Assembly: GCA_945619025.1 (NCBI GenBank)
Contig: CALZBJ010000001.1
Location: 62,001 to 126,000, forward strand
Source of the DNA: CALZBJ01 sp945619025
Lineage (GTDB): Bacteria > Pseudomonadota > Gammaproteobacteria > Cardiobacteriales > Wohlfahrtiimonadaceae
Length of the DNA stretch: 64,000 bases
Direction of reading: 5' to 3'
Both the position numbers and the translations under genes were made by a program. Positions 17,456 through 26,768 of the stretch are shown here, piece after piece; the first letter of the stretch is position 1, and each line of letters opens with the position of its first letter. Below the pieces are notes generated by a model. That model had not been told where the DNA came from. It worked only from the letters and a program-made list of their open reading frames with translations, and searched no databases.

Positions 17456-19078
17456 TTAGCCATGGCTTTTCTCACACGCTTCAAGCAGATATTTAGCCCC
17501 GCGATACGCAAGCATAATGGTGGGTGCGTTGGTATTTCCGCTGACAATATGGGGAAAGCTCGATGCGTCAATCACCCGTAATCCGCGAACGCCCCGAACT
17601 CGTAACCGCTCATCTAATACCGCTTGATCGTCACCACCCATAGCGCAAGTGCCAACGGGATGGAAAACGGTGAGCGATTGATTTTTCACAAATTCGGCTA
17701 TCGCGTCATCATCTTTCAGATCCTCCGCGCTCGGCATCACCACCTCACTGATAATCGCCTTCATCGCCGGCGTTTCAAAAAAGCGCATGCCAAACTTCAC
17801 ACTCTCAACCATCGCCTTAAGATCCGATGGCTCGGATAGATAATTACCATAAATCACCGGCAGATCGCTCGGTTTACTGCTGCGTAAAGTCACTTTTCCA
17901 CGGGATTCAGGATAGAGATGCCCAAGTTTAAGAGTAAATCCTTCAAGAAGCTGATCGGCATCGCCCTCGCTCATACCAAAGCTCTCAATTAAGGGAAAGG
18001 AGTGAATTTGCGTCTCACGGCGACCGTCGCCATCGAGATCAAAAAATCCGCATCCCTCTAAGATATTTGAAGAGGCAATGCCCCGTTTCGTCAATAACCA
18101 TTCAAGCCCATTTTTGATCTTTTTAAGCCCTAAACTTTCGGTAATAATGCTGATCGGCTCTTTAAGTAATCCGCGTAAATTGACGTGCAGATGGTCCTGA
18201 AATCCATGGCCCACCTTCGGCGAATCAACCACCACGTTAATCCCTAACTTTTCTAGATCCTCTTTCGGCCCAATCCCTGATAATAAGAGCAGCTTTGGCG
18301 AGCCAATAGCACCGCTTGATACAATCACTTCCCGTGTCGCGTAGACCGTTTTACGAGAACCATTTTCTTCAAAAATCACGCCCGTCGCACGTCCATCTTC
18401 AATAAGGATTTTTTCAGTCATGCACTCAGTAATTAACGTTAATCGGCGATTGTTTTTCACTCGATTTAACCATGCATAACTGGTGCTCGCACGGCGGCCT
18501 TTGTGCGTGGTGGTTTGGAAAAAGCCCACCGCGTCCTCATCTTTACCATTAAAATCGTTCGTATACGGGTAGCCAAGCTCTTGCCCCGCTCTAATAAACG
18601 CTAAACTTAACGGATGACGATAGCGATTTTCCGAAACGTATTGATTGCCCTCATTTCCATGATAGGGGCCCGCTAGCGACTCATTATTTTCAGACTCAAT
18701 AAAATCCGGCAAAACACTCTCATAATTCCAGCCTTTACAGCCATAGCGCGTCTCCCAATCATTGTAATCTTCGGCAATGCCGCGCACGTAAGCCATGCCA
18801 TTGACGGTACTCCCTCCACCGAGAATTTTCCCTTGAGGCACCTCCATACGGCGCTGATTCATAAAGGGCTCGGGCTCTGTTTCATAGCGCCACGTGTGAT
18901 TCATCATCATATGAGGCATTCCGGCAGGAATTTTGGCAAAGAGCGTCTTATCTTTTGGCCCCGCCTCGAGCAGTAACACGGTAATATCGGGATTTTTCTC
19001 AATCAGTGTCGTCGCGATCACACATCCCGCCGATCCTGCACCAACAATAATATAATCATACGTCTGATTCGTACTCAT
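17456..19078 (-). CDS. GMC-family FAD oxidoreductase (choline dehydrogenase-like)
   Basis: A 540-residue GMC oxidoreductase. It has the N-terminal FAD motif IIVGAGSAGCVIATTL, PQGKILGGGSTVNGMAYVRG (GMC signature 1), SSGAIGSPKLLLLSGIGP (signature 2), and a C-terminal active-site pair, His in TVFHPVGTCAMG and Asn in VSGNTNAPTIM. Closest by feel are bacterial alcohol/choline dehydrogenases (BetA), which oxidise choline to betaine aldehyde at the membrane. The partner genes betB, betI and betT are not adjacent, so the substrate could be another alcohol. GAAGGAGAGAGG precedes the ATG. It is transcribed toward nfsB with a hairpin between. Confidence 0.85.
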   Translation of the reverse strand: MSTNQTYDYIIVGAGSAGCVIATTLIEKNPDITVLLLEAGPKDKTLFAKIPAGMPHMMMNHTWRYETEPEPFMNQRRMEVPQGKILGGGSTVNGMAYVRGIAEDYNDWETRYGCKGWNYESVLPDFIESENNESLAGPYHGNEGNQYVSENRYRHPLSLAFIRAGQELGYPYTNDFNGKDEDAVGFFQTTTHKGRRASTSYAWLNRVKNNRRLTLITECMTEKILIEDGRATGVIFEENGSRKTVYATREVIVSSGAIGSPKLLLLSGIGPKEDLEKLGINVVVDSPKVGHGFQDHLHVNLRGLLKEPISIITESLGLKKIKNGLEWLLTKRGIASSNILEGCGFFDLDGDGRRETQIHSFPLIESFGMSEGDADQLLEGFTLKLGHLYPESRGKVTLRSSKPSDLPVIYGNYLSEPSDLKAMVESVKFGMRFFETPAMKAIISEVVMPSAEDLKDDDAIAEFVKNQSLTVFHPVGTCAMGGDDQAVLDERLRVRGVRGLRVIDASSFPHIVSGNTNAPTIMLAYRGAKYLLEACEKSHG

Positions 19079-19194
19079 TCCTCTCTCCTTCTCGTCTGTT
19101 TTTATTATTTTTTGATTACGCTAGCGCTTTTTACTAACTTGTTAGCATTTAATCTAGCACACCTTTTAAAGGGAGCGAAAGCATTTTTAAGACG

Positions 19195-19245
19195 AAAAAA
19201 AGCCTTAACGTGAAAATCAAAATATGATTCCCCGTTAAGGCTTTT
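19195..19245 (-). terminator. Terminator downstream of tamB
   Basis: AAAGCCTTAACG pairs with CGTTAAGGCTTT around a 22-base AT-rich loop. Read on the minus strand the right arm comes first and the left arm is followed by at least six T residues. It lies about 25 bp past the tamB stop. Confidence 0.85.
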
Positions 19246-19271
19246 AAATTGGTTAAGGGATGATTATCCCT

Positions 19272-22200
19272 CTAAAAATCGCGACTATAGATTAAGTTTA
19301 CACTCGTGCCGTTGTCGGTGGTAAATTGCCCATCGAGGCTAAAGTATTTACCAAAGCGGTAGCGCGCGGTTCCGTAAGCACCCTCTTCTTCGATGCCCAT
19401 GCCAAGGCCGAGATAGAGTTTTTCGTTAAACTGTTTTCCAAGTCCAAAGGCCATGTTGCCCATGTAGTCTTGCGTTAATCCAAGATCGGTCAAGCCCACT
19501 TTTTCTGCCATGGTTTCTGCTGCCGGGTCTTCTCCTGAGGCGATTTTACGGAGCATATTAAGTAGCATAAGGTTCTCCGTCGGTGACTCAAAGTTTGGCT
19601 CACGGCCTAAAAAGAGATAGGAGACAATGGCTAAATCTTGCATCGTCGGCGATGAAAAAAGCGTTAAACGCGGCCGTTTTGCCGTCCCCGTGACCCGCAC
19701 CCCGACGCGGGTTTTACGCCCTGTACGGTCGACCTCCATCTCGCGCGAGGCTTGGAAATCAATCCCAGGATTGGTGATAATCCCGCCTGAAAATTGCACG
19801 TGCCCTTTATCAAGGGTTAAACGCTGACCATAGATGGAGTATTCACCGCTTCCCACCGTGACCATCCCTTCTGCGGAAATTGGGTTAAAGAACTCTTTTA
19901 AAATGCGAATATCGCCACTTAAATAACCTAAGAAGCGCCCCATTCCAACGGCGATCTCATCCCCAAGATCGACTTTTACATCCATCTTAAGTGCATCCAT
20001 AAAGGAGCTGCCGCGTTTTGCCCCATTTTTCGAGATAATCACCACATCCGGCGAGGCTGAAATAACCGATCCGCGCCCTGAACTTTCTGAGCTTTCATGA
20101 GCGTAGATAAATTTTGGAATCTCAACATTGCCCGTCACATAATAACGCTCATTTTCCATTCTAAAACGGACATTCGGCGAGACGTACGCTTTGATATTGC
20201 CGGTATTGGCAAGCTCTAAGTTTTTCCCTGACGCTTCGGCCGTTGCGTAGAGTTTTTGATAATCGAGATTACCTTTTAAGCTCAATTTTCCATCGCCCGC
20301 GTATAGAGAACCTTGCAATTCCACCTCGGGTTTATCATCTTTTAAGACGCCCACCACGTTCACGCGATGCACTTTGGTATTAAATTTTGGCAGATAGAGC
20401 GCGCCATCGCTAATCCCGACCCATGCGTAGAGTTTCGGATCTTTCAGCGAACCATAGAGACGCCCTTCGGTATAGACTTTACCTTTCAGATCTTGCAGAT
20501 AAGGTACGATCGGCCCGAGCCACTCAAAATTGGGAATATGCGCAACGACTTGACCCTGAAGCGAGTTATTCTCCTTCATGACACTCTTAATTTTCGCGCC
20601 CCCATCAATTTTAAGATAACTGCCCCAATCAAAATTGATCGCTCCATCCACAAGATCGGGGTTCGCGCTCACGTGAATATTACTCAATTTAAGCGGAATA
20701 TCGACTTTTCGCCCTTCGAGCATAATACCCACCGTTCCCTTATCAAGGAAGATATCGGCAATTCCTTTAAAATCCTCTGCCGTTTTATATTGACCGGTAA
20801 TCACCGCATTAAGGCGGGTATCCACCTCAATATTTTCAGGGAGATATTGTTTTAAAAACGCCGAGGACATATTGCGAATGGTGAGCACGCCAACGCTATT
20901 TTCAGGCCGGTGCGAGCCCTCCATACAGAAACTAAACGGAAGCTCGGTTAAGCAGTAACTACTTAGATAGAGCTCATTGCGATCGGCATAGAGATAGGTG
21001 GGCTTTTTGAGGCTATAATTGCCGGCATAATTGGAGCGAATTTCCGTTTTATCGATATAAAATGTCCATTTACGCGCATCATTTTCTTTAAGCAGACGCG
21101 CAATCCCGCCAAAATCGAGCGTTCCAAATTCACTTTGCGTCGTTAGATTAATTTTGTGATTAGTGAGCGCGCCATCAAAGGTGAGTTTAATCTCATCCAC
21201 AAACTTCCGCCCTTTTGAAATATCGCTCACAGTCAGGACGCTCTCGAGCTGATGCTCAATGTCCCCAAGCGCATCGAGTTTAACCGATTTAACCACGAGC
21301 GGATCGCCCTCTTCAGCGGCAACTTTAATGGTATCGAGATCGATAAACGCGGTGAGCATCTTCTCTTCATCGTGAGTCGCGTTCAATTTTAGATGATCGA
21401 GCGAGGCGCCAAATCCGGCAAATTTATCAATAGTGAGATCACTTTTCACAAGGGGGCGAAGCAGATAGCCTTTCACCTCAAAATCCCCATGAGCACTTCC
21501 CTCAATGCGCGGGTTAATCTCGTTTAAATTGGGCGCATCAAGGAGCAGTTCGGCATAAAGTTCGAGCGGATGTTGCAGCGACCACGCAGCCTTTAGATCG
21601 ATATGATTGCTTAAGTTTTTAATCTTCACATTACCCGAAAGCGCCTCTTGATTGATGATTTTAAGCGTCACATCTTGAAGCACTGGGTCGTGAATAATCT
21701 CAAGCCAATCGACGCGGCTATTCATGCGAAATCCGAGCTGATTAATCGGTCCGTGCAGGTCTGAAACCATGGCAAAGTTAAAGTCATTGCCCTCGACTTT
21801 CGAATTCATGGCGATCGCACTGAGATTAAGCTGAATCTCATCGGTCTGCATATTGACATCGCCATTTGCATTAATCTCAAGGGGGAAAATTGAATCGCCG
21901 ACAAAAATATCACTCCGAAGCCCGAGCCCGCCAATTTCGATCGCTTTCTCATTATAATGAAGGTCATTAGCAATCAGATAAGGCGACGCGACAGTGAGCT
22001 CCTCACCAATCGCTAAATAGATATCATTCCCGCGAATCCGGTCAATTTCGACGATAAAGGGATAGGCGATTTTAGCAAATGAGAAGGGATAAAAATCACT
22101 CTCTGCACTCTCTTTTTTAGGCGTCTCTTCACCGCTTGGAAGAATGGGAAGATCCGCCGAATCGACTACAAGCTCGTGAATTTTAAGGCGGCGTTTAAAA

Positions 22201-22613
22201 AGATCGGTCAATTTCCAATCAAGATGGAGATAATCGATGGTGAGCGGAATTTCTTGCGTCGGCAGATAAATCTCTAAATTATGAATCTCAAACCGATCGG
22301 CTAAGCGCCCTTTCGACTCGCCAATTGAGACATATTCAGGCAGATATTGATTCAGTTTATCGGTCGTAACTTGCAGCCCTTTTTCCGTACCGAGCACAAA
22401 ATAGAGCACGCCTGCGAGCGCAATGAGAATAAGCAGGATCAATAGCCCGATCCATTTTAAGAGTCGCACCCACCAAGAACGGCGTTTTTTAGCCGGCTTT
22501 TTGTCAGGCTGGGCAGCATTTGATTTTCCCGGCGCAGATTTTGTCGAATCTTGCTCGGGCTGTGGCGAAATCTCTAAAGGCGTCTTGTCGTTACTCATTC
22601 TCGTGTCACTCAT
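19272..22613 (-). CDS. tamB: Translocation and assembly module protein TamB
   Basis: TamB is a long AsmA-like beta-helical protein anchored in the inner membrane that spans the periplasm. It supports autotransporter assembly with TamA and bridges phospholipid transport to the outer membrane. About 1113 residues. A Pro/Lys-rich cytoplasmic start is followed by one membrane segment (LLKWIGLLILLILIALAGVL), then repetitive beta-rich sequence and a C-terminal DUF490 domain ending in SLDGQFTTDNGTSVNLIYSRDF. A TTG 12 codons upstream is in frame, but it overlaps a TATAAT read on the minus strand, so the ATG at 22613 is preferred; ATG 22598 is another option. tamA is not in the window. It lies about 56 bp after the Nif3-family gene. 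The tandem autotransporters downstream are plausible clients. Confidence 0.9.
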   Translation of the reverse strand: MSDTRMSNDKTPLEISPQPEQDSTKSAPGKSNAAQPDKKPAKKRRSWWVRLLKWIGLLILLILIALAGVLYFVLGTEKGLQVTTDKLNQYLPEYVSIGESKGRLADRFEIHNLEIYLPTQEIPLTIDYLHLDWKLTDLFKRRLKIHELVVDSADLPILPSGEETPKKESAESDFYPFSFAKIAYPFIVEIDRIRGNDIYLAIGEELTVASPYLIANDLHYNEKAIEIGGLGLRSDIFVGDSIFPLEINANGDVNMQTDEIQLNLSAIAMNSKVEGNDFNFAMVSDLHGPINQLGFRMNSRVDWLEIIHDPVLQDVTLKIINQEALSGNVKIKNLSNHIDLKAAWSLQHPLELYAELLLDAPNLNEINPRIEGSAHGDFEVKGYLLRPLVKSDLTIDKFAGFGASLDHLKLNATHDEEKMLTAFIDLDTIKVAAEEGDPLVVKSVKLDALGDIEHQLESVLTVSDISKGRKFVDEIKLTFDGALTNHKINLTTQSEFGTLDFGGIARLLKENDARKWTFYIDKTEIRSNYAGNYSLKKPTYLYADRNELYLSSYCLTELPFSFCMEGSHRPENSVGVLTIRNMSSAFLKQYLPENIEVDTRLNAVITGQYKTAEDFKGIADIFLDKGTVGIMLEGRKVDIPLKLSNIHVSANPDLVDGAINFDWGSYLKIDGGAKIKSVMKENNSLQGQVVAHIPNFEWLGPIVPYLQDLKGKVYTEGRLYGSLKDPKLYAWVGISDGALYLPKFNTKVHRVNVVGVLKDDKPEVELQGSLYAGDGKLSLKGNLDYQKLYATAEASGKNLELANTGNIKAYVSPNVRFRMENERYYVTGNVEIPKFIYAHESSESSGRGSVISASPDVVIISKNGAKRGSSFMDALKMDVKVDLGDEIAVGMGRFLGYLSGDIRILKEFFNPISAEGMVTVGSGEYSIYGQRLTLDKGHVQFSGGIITNPGIDFQASREMEVDRTGRKTRVGVRVTGTAKRPRLTLFSSPTMQDLAIVSYLFLGREPNFESPTENLMLLNMLRKIASGEDPAAETMAEKVGLTDLGLTQDYMGNMAFGLGKQFNEKLYLGLGMGIEEEGAYGTARYRFGKYFSLDGQFTTDNGTSVNLIYSRDF

Positions 22614-22669
22614 GGGCTCTTTGATCGTGCTTGACTTGTCTACGGGCAATTATAGCGAATTTCCAAGGG

Positions 22670-23428
22670 CTATACGGGATTATCGATATCAATAAAGGTA
22701 ACATCGAGCTGATGTTCGTCCGCAAGCCACTCGCCAAGCGCCTTCACACCATAACGCTCGGTCGCGTGATGTCCGGCGGCATAAAAATGAATCCCCATCT
22801 CACGGGCGATGTAGGTCGTACGTTCTGACACTTCGCCGGTAATAAAGGCCTCAACGCCATATTCTGCAGCACGCTCGAGATAATCTTGCGCGGCCCCACT
22901 GCACCAAGCAATGCGATGAATTTGATCAGGCGCATTATCGCCAATGTGAAGCGGTTTGCGCGAAAGCGTGGTTTCAAGAAGCGCTCCAAATTGTTCTCCA
23001 CTCATCGGCGCAGTTAACTCCCCTTGCACCACGAGCGGCATCGCATCCTCTTCATCTAAAGGGCGAATATTTTCGACATTCCAGAGCTTTCCGAGCATCG
23101 CATTATTGCCAAGCGTTGGGTGCAGATCAAGGGGGAGATGATAGGCAAAGAGATTAATATCATGTTCGATGAGCGCTTTGATGCGGCGATATTTCATTCC
23201 GCGCAATAGCGGCGATTCATTCTTCCAAAAATAGCCGTGATGCACCAAAATCGCATCGGCTTTATGGGTAATGGCGCGATCTATTAAATCTTTTGAAGCG
23301 GTTACTCCCGTGATTATGCGGGAAATATCGCTTTTCCCCTCAATTTGGAGCCCATTTTCGACATAATCTTTGATCGATAGTGAATTGAGTTTTTGATTAA
23401 GTAGGCGTTCTAATTCAAATTTATTCAT
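22670..23428 (-). CDS. Nif3-like dinuclear metal centre protein (YbgI family)
   Basis: A 252-residue protein of the Nif3/YbgI family, which forms hexameric rings with a two-metal site; databases sometimes label it GTP cyclohydrolase type 2 homologue. Visible family landmarks are the start LNSLSIKDYVENGLQIEG, the HHGYFWKNE segment and YHLPLDLHPTLGNN with metal-binding histidines, the internal GEVSERTTYIAREMGIHFYA, and AGHHATERYGVKALGEWL. The biochemical role is not settled for the family. It is upstream of tamB on the same strand with a short gap, so cotranscription is likely, although a TATAAT in the gap may give tamB its own start. Confidence 0.92.
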   Translation of the reverse strand: MNKFELERLLNQKLNSLSIKDYVENGLQIEGKSDISRIITGVTASKDLIDRAITHKADAILVHHGYFWKNESPLLRGMKYRRIKALIEHDINLFAYHLPLDLHPTLGNNAMLGKLWNVENIRPLDEEDAMPLVVQGELTAPMSGEQFGALLETTLSRKPLHIGDNAPDQIHRIAWCSGAAQDYLERAAEYGVEAFITGEVSERTTYIAREMGIHFYAAGHHATERYGVKALGEWLADEHQLDVTFIDIDNPV

Positions 23429-23610
23429 CTTTTAATATTTTTATTATCTATTCATCGGCAGACAAGCTAAAATATACAGTATACCTTAGTCCGAATCGAG
23501 ATATTAGCTGATATCTTTGATTATTCAGAAAAAGGTCTATAATCTATCTCTAGCTTAAAAGTGGGTAACGGGAAGTCTACTATTTAAGCAATCTATAATT
23601 GAATACTTTA

Positions 23611-23655
23611 TATAATTTAACCTTTGGTTCGATCGAGTGTAGTCGTCAACCAAAG
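23611..23655 (+). promoter_or_regulatory. Leader of the fdo operon: candidate -10 box and hairpin
   Basis: TATAAT at 23611-23616 is a candidate -10 box. Just downstream, CTTTGGTT (23622-23629) pairs with AACCAAAG (23648-23655) around an 18-base loop. This places an 8-bp hairpin at the 5' end of the predicted transcript, about 38 bases ahead of the fdoG start. No T-run follows, so it is not a simple terminator. It could be an operator dyad or an mRNA stability element; no Fnr-type dyad was recognised. Confidence 0.4.
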
Positions 23656-23692
23656 CTATTATATTTTTCCCGCAACGAGAGGTTAATGGATT

Positions 23693-26600
23693 ATGCGTTT
23701 ATCAAGACGACAATTTTTTAAAGTATCTGCCGGTACTCTAGGAGGAACAGGTCTTGCAGCATTGGGCATGACGCCAAATATTGCAAAAGCTGAGGTGAGA
23801 ACCTATAAGCTCCTTCGCGCAAAAGAGACCCGCAGCGTCTGTACCTACTGTTCAGTAGGATGTGGAATGCTCTTCTACTCAATGGGTGGAAAGCCGAAAA
23901 ACTCAAAAGCTGAAATCATTCACGTGGAAGGTGACCCAGATCACCCAGTAAGCCGCGGTTCACTCTGCCCGAAAGGTGCCGGTGTTAAGGATTATATTCA
24001 CAGCCCGAAACGTCTTAAATATCCTGAAGTACGTCGCCCTGGTTCTGACAAATGGGAACGCATTTCATGGGATGAAGCGATTCGCGATATTGCGCGCTTA
24101 ATGAAAGATGACCGTGATGCTAATTTCATCGAGAAAAATGAGCAAGGTACAACGGTGAATCGTTGGGTTTCAACAGGGGCATTAGTCACCTCTGCCGGAA
24201 CGAACGAAAACGGATTTGTCACCGGTAAATTCCTCCGCTCACTCGGTATGATCGCTATCGATAACCAAGCCCGTGTTTGTCACGGTTCAACGGTTGCGAG
24301 TTTAGCGGCATCTTACGGACGTGGTGCAATGACAAACCACTGGTGTGACATTAAAAACACCGACTTTATCCTAATCATGGGTGGGAACGCTGCTGAGGCG
24401 CATCCAGTTGGATTTAAGTGGGCGATCGAAGCGAAGAAAAAAGGCGCTGAGATCTATGTAGTTGACCCCCGTTTTAACCGTTCTGCGGCCGTTGCGGATT
24501 ATTATGCACCGATCCGTTCAGGCAGTGACATCGCATTCTTAGGCGGTGTAATCACATGGTTAATCGAAAACGATAAGATCAACTGGGAATACGTTCGCGA
24601 ATATACGAACGCTGCCTTTATCGTTCACCCTGATTTTGACTTCGAAGAGGGTTACTTCTCCGGTTGGGACGATAAAGCTCAAAAATATACCGATATGTCC
24701 TCTTGGAGCTATGACCTCGACGAAAATGGTCATGCGAAAATCGACAAAACCCTTCAGCATCCTCGCTGTGTATTCCAAATGATGAAAAAACATTATGCGC
24801 AATACACCCCTGAGATGGTTGAACGCGTCACTGGAACGCCGAAAAAAGCCTTCCTTAAAGTGGCAGCAAAACTCGGTGAACATTCTAAACCCGATAAAGT
24901 CTCAACGATTTTATACGCACTTGGTTGGACGCAACACACCACCGGAACGCAAACCATTCGTACCATGGCGATGATCCAATTACTGCTTGGTAACATCGGT
25001 ATGCCAGGCGGCGGAGTTAACGCACTTCGCGGTCACTCAAACATTCAAGGGTTAACGGACTTAGGTCTTCTGTCGACCCAACTTCCCGGCTACTTAAATC
25101 TTCCAAAAGATAGCCAAGATTCTCTTGAGAAATATTTAGCGGAAACAACGCCAAAAGCGCTTCGCCCAGGCGAGCTGAACTATTGGGGTAATACACCTAA
25201 ATTCTTTATCAGCATGATGAAAACCTTCTACGGCAAACATGCAACTAAAGAGAACGATTGGGGCTTTGAGTGGTTACCAAAATGGGATAAATCATACGAC
25301 ATTATCCAAACCATTGAATTGATGCGTCAAGGCAAAATGACCGGCTATATCTGTCAAGGATTTAACCCTCTTGCGGCGGTTCCAGACAGTAACAAAACCC
25401 GCGAAGCGTTTGCGAAACTTAAATATATGGTGGTGATCGACCCACAAGAGACTGAAACCTCAGTATTCTGGCAAGATCATGGCGAACATAACGTTCACAC
25501 TAAACCTGAAAATATCGATACCGTAGTATATCGCCTGCCCGCTCACGCGTTCGCAGAAGGATACGGTTCAATCGTAAACTCAGGCCGCTGGTTACAATGG
25601 CATGAAAAAGGCGCTGATGGTCCTGGCGAATCAAAAGGGGATGCGGAAATCTTATCGCTTCTTCTCTTTGAATTACGTCGTCTTTATAAAGAAGAAGGCG
25701 GTGCATGCCCAGAACCTGTGCTTAACATCTCTTGGGATTATGATCAGCCCACCAAACCAAGCCCTGAAGAGATCACAAAAGAGCAAAATGGATACGCGCT
25801 TGAAGATCTTTACGATGCAAACGGTAAATTAATCCGTAAAAAAGGCGAGTTACTTAGCAGCTTTGCTGAACTTCGCGCCGATGGCTCAACTGCGTCAGGA
25901 TGCTGGATCTATGCCGGTTCTTGGACGGAAGAAGGCAACCAGATGGCCAACCGCGATAACAGCGATCCATCAGGCTTAGGCAACACCTTAGGCTGGGCGT
26001 GGGCATGGCCTGCAAACCGCCGTGTTCTCTATAACCGCGCTTCATTAGACCGTTACGGTAATCCATGGGATGACAAACGCGTTCTCTACCGCTGGAATGG
26101 TAAAAAATGGACTGGATTCGACACGCCTGACTTTAAAGTCGACGAGCCGGTTGGATCAGAGATGAGTCCATTTATCATGAACCCAGAGGGTGTTGGCCGT
26201 CTCTTCTCAGCGGATAAACTCGTTGATGGACCTTTCCCAACGCATTATGAGCCGATGGAAAGCCCCCTCGATGAAAACCCGATCTATCCTAAAACCAAAA
26301 ATAGCCCCGCTGCGCGTATCTTCGATCGTGACCGCGAGCTATTAGGATCAAATAAAGATTTCCCTTATGTTGGAACAACCTATCGCTTAACCGAGCACTT
26401 CCAATTCTGGACCAAAGGTGCGTATGCGGCCGCCATCACTCAGCCTGAACAATTCGTTGAGATCAGCGAAGAGCTCGCAGCTGAAAAAGGCATCGCAAAA
26501 GGAGACTGGGTTAAAGTCTCTTCAAACCGCGGTTACATCAAAGCGAAAGCCGTTGTTACAAAACGTATTAAAGCTCTCCAAGTGGACGGACGTACGATTC

Positions 26601-26752
26601 ATCACGTCGGTATTCCACTTCACTGGGGCTTTGTCGGGGTTGCTAGAAAAGGATTCTTAGCGAACCACCTTCCAGTTGCTGTTGGGGATGCCAATACCCA
26701 AACGCCTGAATACAAAACATTCTTAGTGAACATTGAAAAGATCTCAGCATAA
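23693..26752 (+). CDS. fdoG: Formate dehydrogenase major (alpha) subunit, cysteine-containing, Tat-exported
   Basis: The catalytic subunit of a periplasmic, quinone-linked formate dehydrogenase (FdnG/FdoG type) with bis-MGD molybdenum or tungsten. A twin-arginine signal SRRQFFKVSAGTLGG opens the 1019-residue chain. C50, C53, C57 and C92 (CTYCSVGC, LCPKG) bind a [4Fe-4S] cluster. The catalytic loop reads NQARVCHGSTVAS with Cys at residue 196 (TGT codon at 24278), where E. coli has selenocysteine, so no Sec machinery is needed. The following HGSTVASLA and MTNHWCDIKN match the family. GAGAGG gives a good SD. It heads the fdoGHI-fdhE cluster. The metal preference cannot be told from sequence. Confidence 0.95.
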   Translation: MRLSRRQFFKVSAGTLGGTGLAALGMTPNIAKAEVRTYKLLRAKETRSVCTYCSVGCGMLFYSMGGKPKNSKAEIIHVEGDPDHPVSRGSLCPKGAGVKDYIHSPKRLKYPEVRRPGSDKWERISWDEAIRDIARLMKDDRDANFIEKNEQGTTVNRWVSTGALVTSAGTNENGFVTGKFLRSLGMIAIDNQARVCHGSTVASLAASYGRGAMTNHWCDIKNTDFILIMGGNAAEAHPVGFKWAIEAKKKGAEIYVVDPRFNRSAAVADYYAPIRSGSDIAFLGGVITWLIENDKINWEYVREYTNAAFIVHPDFDFEEGYFSGWDDKAQKYTDMSSWSYDLDENGHAKIDKTLQHPRCVFQMMKKHYAQYTPEMVERVTGTPKKAFLKVAAKLGEHSKPDKVSTILYALGWTQHTTGTQTIRTMAMIQLLLGNIGMPGGGVNALRGHSNIQGLTDLGLLSTQLPGYLNLPKDSQDSLEKYLAETTPKALRPGELNYWGNTPKFFISMMKTFYGKHATKENDWGFEWLPKWDKSYDIIQTIELMRQGKMTGYICQGFNPLAAVPDSNKTREAFAKLKYMVVIDPQETETSVFWQDHGEHNVHTKPENIDTVVYRLPAHAFAEGYGSIVNSGRWLQWHEKGADGPGESKGDAEILSLLLFELRRLYKEEGGACPEPVLNISWDYDQPTKPSPEEITKEQNGYALEDLYDANGKLIRKKGELLSSFAELRADGSTASGCWIYAGSWTEEGNQMANRDNSDPSGLGNTLGWAWAWPANRRVLYNRASLDRYGNPWDDKRVLYRWNGKKWTGFDTPDFKVDEPVGSEMSPFIMNPEGVGRLFSADKLVDGPFPTHYEPMESPLDENPIYPKTKNSPAARIFDRDRELLGSNKDFPYVGTTYRLTEHFQFWTKGAYAAAITQPEQFVEISEELAAEKGIAKGDWVKVSSNRGYIKAKAVVTKRIKALQVDGRTIHHVGIPLHWGFVGVARKGFLANHLPVAVGDANTQTPEYKTFLVNIEKISA

Positions 26753-26768
26753 GGAGGGATAGACAAAA

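Noticed and set aside
23428..23692. Molybdenum-cofactor or tungsten riboswitch ahead of the formate dehydrogenase operon
   Set aside because: Only a single simple hairpin is visible; none of the conserved Moco-element segments were recognised.
24270..24290. Possible selenocysteine codon in fdoG
   Set aside because: The codon reads TGT, not TGA, and the frame is open throughout, so no recoding is needed.
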